Shown: positions 1 to 10,815, counted from the stretch's first letter. The stretch is 64,000 nt of DNA from Dromiciops gliroides (GCF_019393635.1 NC_057861.1:76391327-76455326); one strand, 5' to 3'. Notes: generated by a model not told the origin, from the letters alone. Program-made: numbers and translations.

Positions 1-140
1 GTAAAGGGGGTATGCATAGGAATCCTGGGAACTTTTTGTTGAATACTGTCACCTTTCCTGTGACTACATCATTTAACTACCTGCCATAGCAGCATACTAG
101 TCCCCTGAAATGCACCCTTTCCCTCTCAAAGCCCACCCAC

Positions 141-378
141 CTCTCTCTGAGTCCTTGGATTGGGTGATCCTACATTTGGAAATCTGTGGAGCGGAGTTGG
201 CCGGTATCATAAGAATCTCACTGTTCAATGATGTGGCATTCACCCCTGGGCTCTTGAGCACTGACTTCAGTTCTTGGTTCTCTTGGATCAGTTTTACCAG
301 TCTCTTTAGCTCCTCATTCTCTTGCACCAGCCGCTCAATCTCACTCCTAAGCTCCGAATAGTTGTTGAGGAGTGACAT
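141..378 (-). CDS. SPATC1: SPATC1 (speriolin), first coding exon
   Basis: The minus-strand frame starts at ATG 378-376 and reads MSLLNNYSELRSEIERLVQE, then a leucine/glutamate-rich stretch (ENEELKRLVKLIQENQELKS). This closely matches the N-terminus of human speriolin as I recall it (MSLLTNYEGLRHQIERLVRE), a sperm centrosome protein with an N-terminal coiled coil. The heptad-like pattern covers about residues 5-45. An in-frame GTG lies further upstream, but the ATG matches the known start. The exon end is uncertain: a good donor (GAG|GTGGGT) ends the exon at 141, and a weaker one (ACA|GTGAGA) would end it at 222; both leave phase 1. The rest of the gene lies beyond the left edge. SPATC1-like proteins include SPATC1L, but the MSLL start favours SPATC1. 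It points away from EXOSC4, which differs from the human arrangement as I recall it. Confidence 0.82.
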
Positions 379-399
379 ACCCTGGGCCACTAGGGTGGA

Positions 400-965
400 T
401 TCAATCCACCAAAAGCCAGAACACCTTGGGTGCCTGGGATGAAAAGGCCTCTTCTCAAGGGAATATGCAGGAATGGCTCTGTGGGACTCTAGGGTATTGT
501 GAGGTCAGAGGCTTCTCTCTCCCACTCCTCCACCCTGCGCTCCAACCGGCTTCAAGTGCACAGAGAATCAGAGGCTCTTGGACGGCAGTATAATCATCAC
601 CAATGTTGAGAATCCCCCAGGTTCTGATGGGATCACTTTAGAACCCCAAGGCAACTGCCAAGTCACCTCCCTTGTCCTTCTTTCTTTCTACCTCTGAGCT
701 GCTAGCCCGGACCTCTGTCACCATTCTTCCATCCTGAAATTCCTATGAAAGAACATGCTAGCTTCCACCGTGTCCTGTCCTTTCTTGCCTCTCTCATGAC
801 GGCATGGGGAGAGGGGGTTGGGGAAGAGGGAGGTCCTAAGGGTTTTGTTGTTTATAACTATGGGAGAGCATGGAATCCATGATTTCATCAGTGTGGGTAT
901 TTTCTCCACAGTGCACAAGACAATTCCATCATATGTGCAATTCTCACCCACAAAGAAGCCAGTAC
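400..965. other. upstream flank of SPATC1, no recognised element
   Basis: This stretch lies immediately upstream of SPATC1 on the minus strand and should hold its promoter and 5' untranslated sequence. I see no CpG island, no clear TATA box and no repeat I can name, which fits a testis-type rather than a housekeeping promoter. Confidence 0.4.
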
Positions 966-967
966 AG

Positions 968-1165
968 TGCAGTGGGACAGTGCTGAATTTGAAGTCTGAT
1001 GGCATGAGATTAAATCTAGGTTCTTCTGCTTATTCACTGGGTCCCCTCAAACAAGCCATCTAACCACTCTGAGCCTGTTCCTCATTTGGGGGTTGGGAAT
1101 GGAGTTGGGACTAAACCTTTAAGGGCCATTCTAGCACTAGACCTCTGATTTTTCCATAAATCCTC
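968..1165 (+). mobile_element. MIR-like SINE remnant
   Basis: Degenerate MIR order is visible: a sequence-collection phrase, then loss of the tRNA-like head, a core (ccatctaaccactctgagcc), a pyrimidine-rich cctcattt segment and a ctaaacctttaagggccat tail. Very old and not intact. Confidence 0.5.
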
Positions 1166-1205
1166 CATTAAGGTCTACTGAATGATAGAGGACCTCCTCT
1201 GGTGT

Positions 1206-1370
1206 CTGGTTATTGGTGGTGGTGGTGGTCCTTCATTCTCAAAGAGGACAGTGATATCTGGGTGATGTCATGACTTGCAGTGAATTGAAGTGAGGGAGGG
1301 TGACCTCTCCTCTAGAGCCACCTGGGTCCAGTAGCAAGATACATATCAGGATGACATGAGGTGGCCCCAG
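1206..1370 (+). mobile_element. dispersed repeat of unassigned family, short copy
   Basis: Shares a phrase order with the longer copy near 4213-4690: a cattctcaaagaggacagtg opening, then a gacttgcagtgaattg segment, then gagccacctgggtccagt and a caagatacatatcaggatga end. I recall this as a common marsupial interspersed repeat but cannot name the family. Confidence 0.5.
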
Positions 1371-1492
1371 ATATTTTTAAGGCAATTGGGGTTAAGTGAC
1401 ACTTGTTAGCTTTTTTGACCCTGGGTATCTTAATATCTTGTCGATACCAGTGTAGGAGTAGGACTGTCCATCTCATACAATCATAGGATTTA

Positions 1493-1645
1493 GTTTTTGT
1501 TTTGGTTTTTGGTTTTTTTAGTGAGGCAATTGGGGTTAAGTGACTTGCCCAGGGTCACACAGTTAAGTATCGGAGGTGGGATTTGAACACAGGTACTCCG
1601 GATTCCAGGGCCGGTGCTCTATCCACTGCACCACCTAGCCGTCCC
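1493..1645 (-). mobile_element. CORE-SINE, full length
   Basis: The head reads antisense at the right end and the T-rich tail lies at the left. Flanked by a perfect 15-bp target duplication caatcataggattta (1478-1492 and 1646-1660), so the insertion is fairly young. Confidence 0.9.
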
Positions 1646-2130
1646 CAATCATAGGATTTATATCAGGAAAATGCCTTAGACGTTATCTAGTACAATAACT
1701 CCATTTTACAAGTAAGCAAATTTGACCGTTCCATCTCCTTTTCCTGTTATAAACACCTCCCCCCCCCCTCCCCCTGGCCCCAGTGCTCCTTTTTATGCTA
1801 CTTCTTAAAGGCAAGTCACTCATGGAAAACATGCAACTGTCAGTCTATACTGGTACCCTTTGGGCCACCTGACATTCTGATTCCTCTGAGATCATGAGGG
1901 TTTATGATTTGCAGTTCCATAGCATCACTGGGAGAATGCTGATATGAAAAAGTTGGGCTTGGTGACAACAAGCTGCTTGCATGATTTCCTCAATGAGATC
2001 CAGCCTGCATAGTCTTATTCTCATGCAAGAGTAATGTGGGTAATGATGGTACTTCCCTGCACCCCAGATCTGCTCTAATTTCTCTCACCTCATCATCTGA
2101 GCACCGCACCCACCACCACCATCACCACTA

Positions 2131-2165
2131 CTACCTCCTCTTCCTCCTCCTCCTTCTTCTTCTTC
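2131..2165 (+). repeat. pyrimidine-rich (CTC/CTT)n tract
   Basis: A short cct/ctt-rich run adjoins the tail end of an antisense SINE and probably grew from its poly(T) or from the insertion site. Confidence 0.7.
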
Positions 2166-2300
2166 TGGGGCAATGAGGGTTAAGTGACTTGTCCAGGGTC
2201 ACACAGCTAGTAAGTGTCAAGTGCCTGAGTCTGGATTTGAACTCAGGTCCTCCTGAATCCAGGGCTGGTGCTTTATCCACTGCACCACCTAGTTGCCCCC
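2166..2300 (-). mobile_element. CORE-SINE
   Basis: Antisense copy with the diagnostic caatgagggttaag core, B-box complement ggatttgaac and terminal gttgcccc head. Confidence 0.9.
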
Positions 2301-2642
2301 ACATTGTGGTGATCTTCTCCAAGAAATTGTTCCAGTGGTCACTTCTGTGGCATCTAGTATGGCACCTGAACTCAAACTCTTCAGGCTGTATGGAGCTGCT
2401 GCTAAGGCTAGACACATCCATCTTGGGATCGATGTTTGGTGACCTGTCCTCATGAAAGGAAGAATGATGCAGAAGAGCCAGTTCTCAACTTGAGGTCCAG
2501 TCTCAGGTTCACTTAGAAAGCACATGTTCTCACCACTATGTACAAACAGCCACCATAGCTGCTGGGAGCTTGGGGTTGGGGTGGAGAGTCCCCTCCTGAC
2601 CTACTCATGGGAAGTCTGAGGGAGAATTGTTTATGTTGAACC

Positions 2643-2750
2643 TCCTGAATTCAGGAGGACCTGAGTTCAAATCCAGCCTCAGACACTTGACACTAGCTGT
2701 GTGACCCTGGGCAAGTCACTTAACCCCAATTGCCTTACCAAAAAAAAAAA
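2643..2750 (+). mobile_element. CORE-SINE, 5'-truncated
   Basis: Begins within the head at ctgaattcaggaggacc, keeps the B box gttcaaatcc and core, and ends in an 11-bp poly(A) run. The A box is missing. Confidence 0.88.
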
Positions 2751-2779
2751 GAAAACAAGACAAACATGAAGGCTGACCT

Positions 2780-3010
2780 CAAGTGTTTGAAGAGCTGTCA
2801 TGTGGAAGAAAGATTAGATTAATTTTGCTTTTCTCCAGAGCACAGAACTAAGAGGAATGGACAGAATTTTCAGTGTGATATAAAGAGAAGATTTCCTAAC
2901 AGTGGGCTATGTCCAAATATGTGGAATAGTTTGCCTTGGCAGGTAGTGAGTACTCCCTCACTGGAGGTCTTCAAGCCAAAGCAAGATGACCCACTTGTGG
3001 GGAATGCTGT
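2780..3010 (+). mobile_element. L3/CR1-type LINE 3' fragment
   Basis: Holds phrases I associate with the L3 3' region: ccagagcacagaactaagag, gatttcctaacagtggg, gtggaatagtttgcc, ctcactggaggtcttcaagc and a trailing gatgacccacttgt. Old and diverged. Confidence 0.55.
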
Positions 3011-3649
3011 GGAGGGGAGTCAGTTGAGGGGAGTACAGCAAAAGCAAAGCTCTCCCTTCTTTTAAAGTCTACCAGGTGGGTAGCTCTTCCTGCATAGTAG
3101 CAGCTCTTGGACTGACAAAGGGACTTTGTCATCATTTCAAAGTGCAATTCCACAGGGACCAATAAGTTTGCTGAGTCATCCCAAAGTAAAAATCCTTCAT
3201 CACTAAACCAGAGAAATGTGGTACAGAAAGAGACCCAAGTGTGTGTCCCTCATTAACTGGGAAAATGGCCCGACTAGAGCAGATGGGAGGGGACTGCCCT
3301 GATGACCCCATCATCCTGCAGTGCTTTCCTAGGTTCCACCATATTGGAAAAGCTTCCAGGAGAGTCTCAGCCACAGATTATTCAGCCTAATTAAGTGCAG
3401 AGATGCCTGCTCTGGGCAGGTAGCAATGAATTCTTTGACCATAGTAACCCATAAAATGAAGACAAGTACAAAATCTGCAACCTCTTCTGTTTCTGCAGCT
3501 AAACATGGTAGGGTGGTAGGGAAAGGGGTTGTAGGATGCTGGAAATAAACAAGTCACACAGGATAGATAGGTGGGTATGAATGGATGAAGGAAGAAAAGG
3601 CTTCCAGACCCAATTGAGGGTCGTATCCAGCCTGCTGTCCTTCTGCTAT

Positions 3650-3788
3650 CTGCAACATATAATAAGAAAGATTTGCCTCTGAGTGGTTAAGTATCTTCCC
3701 CAGGATCACACAGCCAGTATGTTTCAGAGGCACAGGTATTCCTGGCTTCAAAGCCAGCTTTTTATCCACAAAAGACTGTGCTGCCTCT

Positions 3789-3790
<2 letters not shown>
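3650..3790 (-). mobile_element. MIR-like SINE remnant
   Basis: Antisense MIR core (cttccccaggatcacacagc) followed by a decayed B-box region and a terminal actgtgctgcctctc. Confidence 0.55.

Positions 3791-3842
<52 letters not shown>
3791..3842 (+). repeat. (CA)n microsatellite
   Basis: About 26 uninterrupted CA units directly abut the right end of the MIR remnant. Likely polymorphic in length. Confidence 0.95.
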
Positions 3843-3845
<3 letters not shown>

Positions 3846-4212
3846 AATGGGCTGTCCATCTAGAAGAATAAAGGACAAAATGATAAACACAAGAAAGAGT
3901 TACTAGCATCTGATAAAGTCTTGCTGGTATTCACTGGACTGTGAAGGGACCTTGGCCCGATCTCTCTGAACTCCTTTGACTAGTTAGACTTAAACCTTTC
4001 TTCATGGATAATAGTGACTTCAGATGTGGGGGAAGGGCAATGATAAGACCAAGACTGGACTTACTCTTTGTTATCATCCTTAACTTCTTTTTGCCTGAAA
4101 AAATGGAGCAGGAGTTCCCCCAACCCCTTAGGCCTCCCTGACTTCCAAGCCATGTATTTCTGATTCTTCTAGGCTTCCCTTGTATAGACTTTCTCTAGAC
4201 TATGGGAGAGAA
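3843..4212. other. no recognised feature
   Basis: Moderately AT-rich intergenic sequence without a convincing frame or a repeat I can name. Confidence 0.4.
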
Positions 4213-4690
4213 GATGTTATTTGTCCTTAGTTTTCAAAGAGGATCAATGACATCATGGTATAATGTGTGAATTGGATTTAAGTGAGGCAGAACTACACAA
4301 AGTCATCAGCCTCATTCTCTCTTCCAGAGTCATCAGAGTCCAGTGGCAAGACAAAAATCAAGATGATCAGCGATGCCCAGGACGGAGTGAACGACCTTTT
4401 CATCTTCGATGTCTGATCAAGCTCTCAGCACTCCACTTCAGCTGCCTTCATGACCCTTAGAACAAATTGTTCTCATCCACCCATTCCACCAAGGGAAGTC
4501 TTCACATGCTTATGGTAGATAGCTCCCTAACTCACTGATGGGTCTGAGGCCCATCAGCTACCTTCAACCTGGTTTAGACCTTCTGCCAAGACAGCTTTGC
4601 TGGGATGTGGCTGCACGTTACAGCTTCTTGGAGCCACAGGTGAGAGCTGAGTTCCAGGTGGACACAAAGGTGGCTGAGCAACCTTCAAAA
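4213..4690 (+). mobile_element. dispersed repeat of unassigned family, long copy
   Basis: Opens with cttagttttcaaagaggatc and runs through gtccagtggcaagac, gaacaaattgttctcatcc, ggaagtcttcacatgctta, gctgggatgtggctgc and cttggagccacaggtgag. The short copy at 1206-1370 shares the first part. The order is the same in both copies, which supports one family. It is interrupted at its right end by the SINE at 4703. No coding content is convincing. Confidence 0.5.
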
Positions 4691-4702
4691 GAACTCAGCA
4701 AG

Positions 4703-4856
4703 GGGGCAGCTAGATGGCACAGTGGATAGAGCACCGGCCCTGGAGTCAGGAGTACCTGAGTTCAAATCCGGCCTCAGACACTTAACACTTACTAGCTGTG
4801 TGACCCTAGGCAAGTCACTTAACCCCAATTGCCTCACTAAAAAAAAAAAAAAAAAA
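4703..4856 (+). mobile_element. CORE-SINE, full length
   Basis: Full head, core and an 18-bp poly(A) tail, flanked by the 12-bp duplication gaactcagcaag (4691-4702 and 4857-4868). Belongs to the GTCAGGAGTACC / CCAATTGCCTCACT lineage. Confidence 0.93.
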
Positions 4857-4999
4857 GAACTCAGCAAGCCCTCACACCAGAGGTGCTAATACTCCTTCAA
4901 CACCCCGTAGATCCCAAGAGAGAAAGATACACTCAAGTGCTAAGGCCAGAGATTTGGTCCCCAAAGGGTTCAAGGGATTCATTTGCATCTAGAAGGAAG

Positions 5000-5340
5000 C
5001 CAGACTGCCTGAGAATCTCAGAGTTGGGAAGAGTCCGGAGGCTACTTAGTCCAACTCAAAACTGAACAAGAATCACCGCCATGGAATCCTGAATAAGTGG
5101 ATCATCCAGTCTCCGCTTGAAGACCACTAATGAAGAGAAACTACCTCCTGAAGCAAACCATCCAACTTCCAGATACTTTTCATTCTTAATAAGTCTTTTT
5201 CTTATCAGTCTGGTTTTTTTTTTAATCAAGCTGAAACATCTGCTTATTACTCCTAGTTCTATCCTCTGAGGCCAAGCAAAACTAGTTTAATCCTCCTTTC
5301 CCATGAGACTGGAAGAACTATCTCCTTATCTCCTTTGCAG
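5000..5340 (-). mobile_element. L3/CR1-type LINE 3' fragment
   Basis: Antisense of the L3 pattern at 2780: ttagtccaactcaaaactg, ggatcatccagtctccgctt, gaagaccacta, then tcctagttctatcctctgag and a tttaatcctcctttcc end. Confidence 0.6.
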
Positions 5341-5674
5341 GGTTGTCATGAAGAAAATGTAGAAAGATGAGCTATTAAGAGAAGATATTCTCCCAGGAGA
5401 TTGTAAACTTCTCTACTGGAGCTTAGTAGGCTCTTCAGGAGAAAGCAAGAAAGGGGCCACATATCACTTTTCTATCTTTGTATCCCCCTCAGCACAGAGT
5501 AGGTGCTGAATAAATCATCTTCTGATCTTTTTTTAACATTTACAATATTTTATTATAAAGGGTTTACCTTTACAAGGAAAAATAACATGCATCACCTCTA
5601 GGGAGTCAATGGGTGGGATGGTACCTGAGATGCATAAAGGATGAAGGACCATTTCCTTTGTGGGAGACTTTCTT

Positions 5675-6278
5675 TTTTAAAAATCTTTTTTTCACTTAAT
5701 AGTATTTTATTTTTTCCCAATTACATGTAAGGATTGTTTTCAACATTCATTTTTGTAAGATTTTGAGCTACAAATTTTTCTCCTTCCCTTCCCCTTCCCC
5801 TAGAGAGCAAACAATCTGATATAGGTTATATGTGTTAAACACATTTCCACATTAGTCATGCTGTAAAAGAAAAATCAGAACAAAACAGGAAAAAGACAGG
5901 AGAAAGAAAAAAACAAAAACCAAAACAGAAGTGAAAATAGTATGCCTCAATCTTCATTCAGACTCCATACTTCTTTCTCTGGACGTGGATAGCATTTTCC
6001 ATCATGAATCCTTTGGAATTGTCTCAGATCACTATATTGTTGAAAAGAGCTAAGTCTATCACAGCCAATCACCATACAATGTTGCTGTTACTGTGTACAA
6101 TGTTCTCTTGGTTCTGCTCACTTCATTCAGCATCAGTTCATGTAAGTCCAGGTTTTTCTGAAATCTGCCTGTTCATCATTTCTTATGATGCAATAGTATT
6201 CCATTACATTCATATACCACAACTTATTCAGCCATTCCCCAGTCAATGGGCATCCCCTTAATTTCCAATTCTTTGCCA
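5675..6278 (-). mobile_element. L1 LINE 3' end, 5'-truncated
   Basis: The antisense sequence shows the marsupial L1 3' region: ggttctgctcacttcattca, ttcatataccacaacttatt and cagccattccccagtcaatg. The tail is the T-rich run at the left. A perfect 16-bp duplication tgtgggagactttctt lies at 5659-5674 and 6279-6294, so this is a comparatively recent target-primed insertion of about 600 bp. Confidence 0.9.
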
Positions 6279-6294
6279 TGTGGGAGACTTTCTT

Positions 6295-6870
6295 ATGGGT
6301 TTATAGTTGGCGTGGTATCATGCTTGCTAATGGGTCTTCATTCCCGGTTCAGCAGGTTTCTATCTAGGACTTCCTTGATTTACTGGAACAGTACCCTGGA
6401 TGTTAGGTTCAACTTTTTGTTTTCCTTTGTGGCTTCCAGGTAAGCAGCACACTACAAAGAGATGTAGTAACAGGCTATTACAGTAATGAACAATATAGAA
6501 AACAGTATTTTGACAATATTTTGATGTGAGTATCCAGGCCAGACATCATTGGAAACTATTTATCTATACACCCACACTCCTTCCCCCTCCTGCCCCTGAC
6601 TTAAATATCAGACATAACTGTGGCCTGTGTTTGATCAAAAACCTGATCCAAACAGACAGTGTATATAAACGTGAAAGACCCTTGATGAAAAGGGCAAAAA
6701 ATTCAGCCAATCAGAAAGGAAAAACCTACTATCCTGATAGCAATAACTCAAAGTGTGTGATCATTGTTGGACTGCATTTTTAACTTCACTGGTTTTAGTG
6801 ACCGAGAAGGTAAGTTTCCTAGGTGGAAAGATACTCTCAGTGTAATACTGGAGCACCTAATTGTTAAAAA
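6295..6870. other. no recognised feature
   Basis: AT-rich intergenic DNA between the L1 and a SINE cluster. No splice-supported frame and no repeat that I can name. Confidence 0.4.
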
Positions 6871-6881
6871 TTATTAATCAA

Positions 6882-6930
6882 TGTGACCTTGGACAAATCA
6901 CTTAACCCTCATTGCCCAGCCAAAAAAATA
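6882..6930 (+). mobile_element. CORE-SINE, strongly 5'-truncated
   Basis: Only the core end (tgtgaccttggacaaatcac) and a short A-rich tail remain, about 49 bp. Flanked by the perfect 10-bp duplication tattaatcaa (6872-6881 and 6931-6940), so the truncation happened on insertion. Confidence 0.8.
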
Positions 6931-6942
6931 TATTAATCAATT

Positions 6943-7185
6943 GGGCGGCTAGGTGGCACAATGGATAGAGTGCGAGGTGTGGAATCAGGAAGATCTGAGT
7001 TTAAATCCAGCTTCAGACACTTACCAGCTGTGACCCTGGGAAAGTTACTTAACCCTGTTTGCCTTAGTTTCCTCATCTGTAAAATGAGCTGAAGAAGGAA
7101 ATGGCAATCACTCTATTATCTTTGCCAAGAAAACCTCAAATGAGATCATAAAGAGTCAAACACGACTGAAAACAACCAAACGACA
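6943..7185 (+). mobile_element. MAR1-type CORE-SINE with RTE-like tail
   Basis: A longer SINE form. After the head and core it continues through gtttcctcatctgtaaaatg, gaaggaaatggcaatcac and tttgccaagaaaac to gagtcaaacacgactgaaaa. The last part resembles the 3' end of RTE/BovB LINEs. Imperfect duplication attaatcaatt / attagtcaatt (6932-6942, 7186-7196). Confidence 0.85.
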
Positions 7186-7210
7186 ATTAGTCAATTAGAA
7201 TTAACTGCAG

Positions 7211-7363
7211 TGGGGCAGCTAGGGGGCGCAGTGGATAGAGCATCGGCCCTGGAATTAGGAGTACCTTGGTTCAAATCCGGCCTCAGATGCTTGACACTTA
7301 ACACTAGCTGTGTGACCCTGGGCAAGTCACTTAACCCCAATTGCCTCACCAAAAAAAAAAAAA
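7211..7363 (+). mobile_element. CORE-SINE, full length
   Basis: Head to 13-bp poly(A), flanked by gaattaactgcag (7198-7210) and gaatgaactgcag (7364-7376), one mismatch. Confidence 0.93.
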
Positions 7364-7499
7364 GAATGAACTGCAGAAACAAGAGGATATAATGAAGTCA
7401 CATTAGTAGGCCTTTCTGCCTGTCAATAAGTTAATAAACAAGAAGACCTGCACTGAGCTTGGAAGTGGGGAATAGGACTTGAAGACAGCTACTATGTTT

Positions 7500-7738
7500 G
7501 TCTTGAAAATAACAACTAACATTTATAAAGCACTTTAAGATTCACTAAGTGTTTTACAATGTTAATCTTTACATCCCTTCAGTTAGGCACTATTATTACC
7601 CCCATTTTATTGATAAGAGAACTGAGGTTCAGAGGTTAAATGACTTTCCCAAGGCCCCATAGCTAGCACATAGGTAAGCCAGTGCTCTGCACTCCAAAAT
7701 CCAACATTCTCAGCCACTGAGCTACCTAGCTGCCTCAT
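7500..7738 (-). mobile_element. MIR SINE
   Basis: Classic antisense MIR: tttataaagcactttaag, tattacccccattttat, gaactgaggttcagaggtta, cccaaggccccatagctagc and a terminal gagctacctagctgcc. Confidence 0.7.
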
Positions 7739-7920
7739 CATTTTGTCATCTCATCTTGTCTTGTCATCTCTAGGCTAAATATCCATCCATAGATCCTCTT
7801 ATGCCACTGTCTCTACTCACTTGTCATCTTCATCATGCTCTTCTAAATCAGGGCTTCTTAACCTAGATTCTTGTAAAATTCTATTTCAATGTAATTGGTT
7901 TCCTTTGCAATCCTCTGTAT

Positions 7921-8068
7921 TTTTTTTTTTTTGCGGGGCAATGGGGGTTAAGTGACTTGCCCAGGGTCACACAGCTAGTTAAGTGTCAAGTGTCTGAGGC
8001 CGGATTTGAACTCAGGTACTCCTGAATCCAGGGCCGGTGCTTTATCCACTGCGCCACCTAGCTGCCCC
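7921..8068 (-). mobile_element. CORE-SINE, full length
   Basis: Antisense copy flanked by a ctgtat(ttt) duplication (7915 and 8069-8077). Confidence 0.92.
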
Positions 8069-8107
8069 CTGTATTTTATTTTATGCACTTAAAATCACTA
8101 CTCTGAG

Positions 8108-8250
8108 AGGCAGCTAGGGGGCGCAGTGGATAGAGCACCGGCCCTGGAGTCAGGAGTACCTAGGTTCAAATCCGGCCTCAGACACAACACTTACTAGCTG
8201 TGTGACCCTGGGCAAGTCACTTAACCCCAATTTCCTCACTTAAAAAAAAA
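8108..8250 (+). mobile_element. CORE-SINE, full length
   Basis: Flanked by aatcactactctgag on both sides (8093-8107 and 8251-8265), a perfect 15-bp duplication. Confidence 0.93.
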
Positions 8251-8340
8251 AATCACTACTCTGAGAAGGGTCCATGGGCTTCACCAAACTGCCAAAGGTG
8301 TCCAGGACACAAAAAATGTTTAAAAAAACTCCTGCTCTGG

Positions 8341-8424
8341 GGGCAGCTAGGGGGCGCAGTGGATAAAACACTGGCCTTGGATTCAGAAGGACCTGAGTTC
8401 AAATCCAGCCTCAGACACTTGACA
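8341..8424 (+). mobile_element. CORE-SINE head, 3' part absent
   Basis: The head and B box are intact, but the sequence leaves the SINE after cagacacttgac and continues directly into the retroviral fossil. It has no core end or poly(A), so the junction arose by deletion or rearrangement rather than by normal SINE insertion. Confidence 0.8.
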
Positions 8425-9825
8425 TGCCTTAACACGTGGAGGCATTTCCCCCTTCCCGGGCCCAGGCCTCCTCCCCTAGCCCCAGCTGCCTTTGTTTCCA
8501 AAACCCTCCTTAAAGAGATTGTTCCTTGTTTTGGCCCACCTGCCCACATTGATTCTGACAAAGGCACACATTTTACTGACTCTGTTTTATCCCAAATTTA
8601 CTCTTTCCTGGGAGTAACTCCAAAGTTCCATACACCCTACCACCCACAAAGCTCAGGCCAGGTGGAATGTATGAATAAAGAGCTTAAGAGCATGATTGAC
8701 AAATTGTACACTGAAACTTATTTGAAGTGGCCTGATATTCTACCCTTGGCACTGTTCTTCCTGTGCAACAGGCCAAGAGGAGAACTACATATATCACCTT
8801 ATGAGATGCTTTTTGGCCATCCTCCTATCCAAGCAAAACCTTTTCCCCCAGTATATACATCATTGGTGGGGGGAGTGTAGTAATATTAAGTTTTAGAGAA
8901 TGTTTCAATTTTTGTTTTTATTATATGTTTCATGTATAACAACTAAGATTCTGAATTTCCTTATATTGCCAAAGCTATTTAAAGTTGTGTTAAGCTCAAT
9001 TTTGTAGGAAAATTTCCCAGCTGGTTACTAGTATCTGAAACACCTGAAAGACTTCCATTCCACAACTACACCCAGAGGACATCCCAAGAATCATCTGAGA
9101 AAAGACTTCCAAAGACTTAAATGGACATTTTCCTGTTTTCCTTTTCCCCACTGTATACACTGTTTATAATGTCCACTTACTAAAGGGGAGTGCCCCCTTT
9201 AGTTTTTCTCTGTTTGTAATGTCCACCTGCTAAAAGGGGAGTGCCCCCTTTAGCCTTCATTAATGCGTCAATCAATTTCTTTTTCTCTCTTTTCATTCCC
9301 TATACTTTGTTAGTCTGTATTATTAGTCTGTTATAGTCTGTTAGTCTGTTAGTATCTGTATTATTATTGCTTCTTGTAAAGAAACTTCACATGAAGCACA
9401 GGAGGGAGTATGAGAATCAGAGTGCCACCAGCCTGCTGAGAAAGACATTGTAAGAACCAGGACGATGCCCCCCTGAAAAGAAAGCATGTGACTAAGCATC
9501 AGGAAGCTGTCTGGTGTCCGGAAGTTACCGCCTGTAAGTCTTGTCTATCAATGCAATCAGCCAATTAGCTTGGAGTTGTGTGTGAGGATGGCCCTGCTTC
9601 CTGTTTCACAGGGGGCTTCTGGGAGAAGCCATTGGGAATCTTCCTTTTGGTTAGGGAACCTGCTGTTGGTGGCAGACAGATTCTTGCTCCTAGATAGCTA
9701 GATGAAGGCTGCTTTTTCTCTCTTTGCTAACCCCTAATATACTTTAATAAATGCTTAATGCCCAAAGACTGATGCTAAAGCTTCTAATTTAAGGCAACCA
9801 CACATTAGATTTTTTGGACATTACA
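8425..9825 (+). mobile_element. class I (gammaretrovirus-like) ERV fossil: integrase part and 3' LTR
   Basis: A broken endogenous retrovirus copy. About 8480-8880 encodes an integrase-like stretch of the gamma type, recognisable by HIDSDKGTHFTD, YHPQSSGQVECMN and the later SPYEMLFGHPP. About 500 bp of non-coding or decayed sequence follows, including a short duplicated hairpin near 9170-9250, then a purine-rich tract and an LTR (9411-9825). No gag, protease, reverse transcriptase, envelope or 5' LTR is visible, so most of the element is missing and it cannot be whole. It is old, but integrase similarity is still readable. Its left end is joined to a truncated SINE. Confidence 0.85.
9411..9825 (+). 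repeat. 3' LTR of the class I ERV fossil
   Basis: Runs from TG (tgagaatcagagtgccacc) to CA (ttttggacattaca), preceded by the purine tract ggaggga. It carries a polyadenylation signal (ctttaataaatgc) near its right part. The end region, aataaatgcttaa then gctaaagctt and ggcaaccacacattagat, is related to the solo LTR at 48376-48747. Confidence 0.75.
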
Positions 9826-9859
9826 GAATTTTTAAGCCTCACACCAGATACTATGTCTC

Positions 9860-10310
9860 TCTAACTTTTTATACATCAAAACTCCATACCTTTTCACTGC
9901 TTATCTCCTTTATCTGGAACACTCTCCTATCTCACCACCTTCTTGGCTTCCCTTCAAGACTTAGTTCAGGTCTTTGGTTACTCAGAAAGACCACTGACCA
10001 TCGATTTATTGATAATTTGCTAGCCTAATTAACAAACTGGTTACCAGTTACTCAGAAAAAACATTAGTTCAAATTCCAGTTTTGGCAAGAGACCTTTCCT
10101 TACCCCCTCTCCCCTTTTTCACCATCTAGTGCCTTCCCCCTGAGGTTACCTTCATTTACACTGCATGTATTTCATACCTATTTATTTGCATGTTGCCTTA
10201 CCCACTGCAGTGGGAGCACCTCAAGGTCAGGAACAGTGAGTTTACCTTTCTTGTGTCCCCAGCACTTAGCAAGTAATAATAATTAATAAATGTTGAGTGA
10301 CTGATTGACT
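9860..10310 (+). mobile_element. L2 LINE 3' end
   Basis: Reads the L2 3' order: tttatctggaacactctcc, ttcttggcttcccttcaaga, catgtatttcatacctattt, ccccagcacttagcaag, taataaatgttgagtgactg. Confidence 0.65.
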
Positions 10311-10815
10311 TTTACTGCTTCCATAAAGGAACTGTTTCCTTTCTAAACTCTATCTGCCCCCAGCCCATAGCTTTGTACACAATAGTCAATGAATAAATGT
10401 TCATCCTTTCATTCTCCAACCTCTTTCATTTAGTATCCAGAGGTAAGCCATTCACTTTATCTGGGCCTCAGTTAGCTTTCCAGTAACAAAAGAAGTTAGA
10501 CTAGATAATCTCTAAGGTTCAACAAAGAAATACCATTTGGATTTAGGATTTTACTCTACTATAGCATCTTCCTCTCCAGTGGTCTGGTCCCAGCCCCCAT
10601 TCAGAGACACATAAGGATTTATCAGAGTATAGGGAGTGAGGGGTATTCTCTGGGCTCTTTTGGTGCCTTTTGGGGTCCCCTCCAGAGCTAGGCATTCAAT
10701 GGACACTCTTCCCCTGTCTTCTTTGGTTGTTAAATCACATTATGATTCATACAGTTTATGATCTAGAAACAATTCTCTCCTTCTTTCTCCCCCATACTTT
10801 TTACTTTTCATATTT
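10311..10815. other. no clear feature
   Basis: Intergenic DNA with faint MIR/L2-like phrases (ggtaagccattcactttatc, gggcctcagttagc) but nothing that can be bounded. Confidence 0.35.

Noticed and set aside
3790-3842. CRISPR-like or bacterial features
   Set aside because: The window is vertebrate; regular repeats are microsatellites, minisatellites or transposons with no spacer structure.
8359-8880. 173-codon plus-strand frame
   Set aside because: Not a host gene: it overlaps a SINE head and the integrase part of a class I retroviral fossil.
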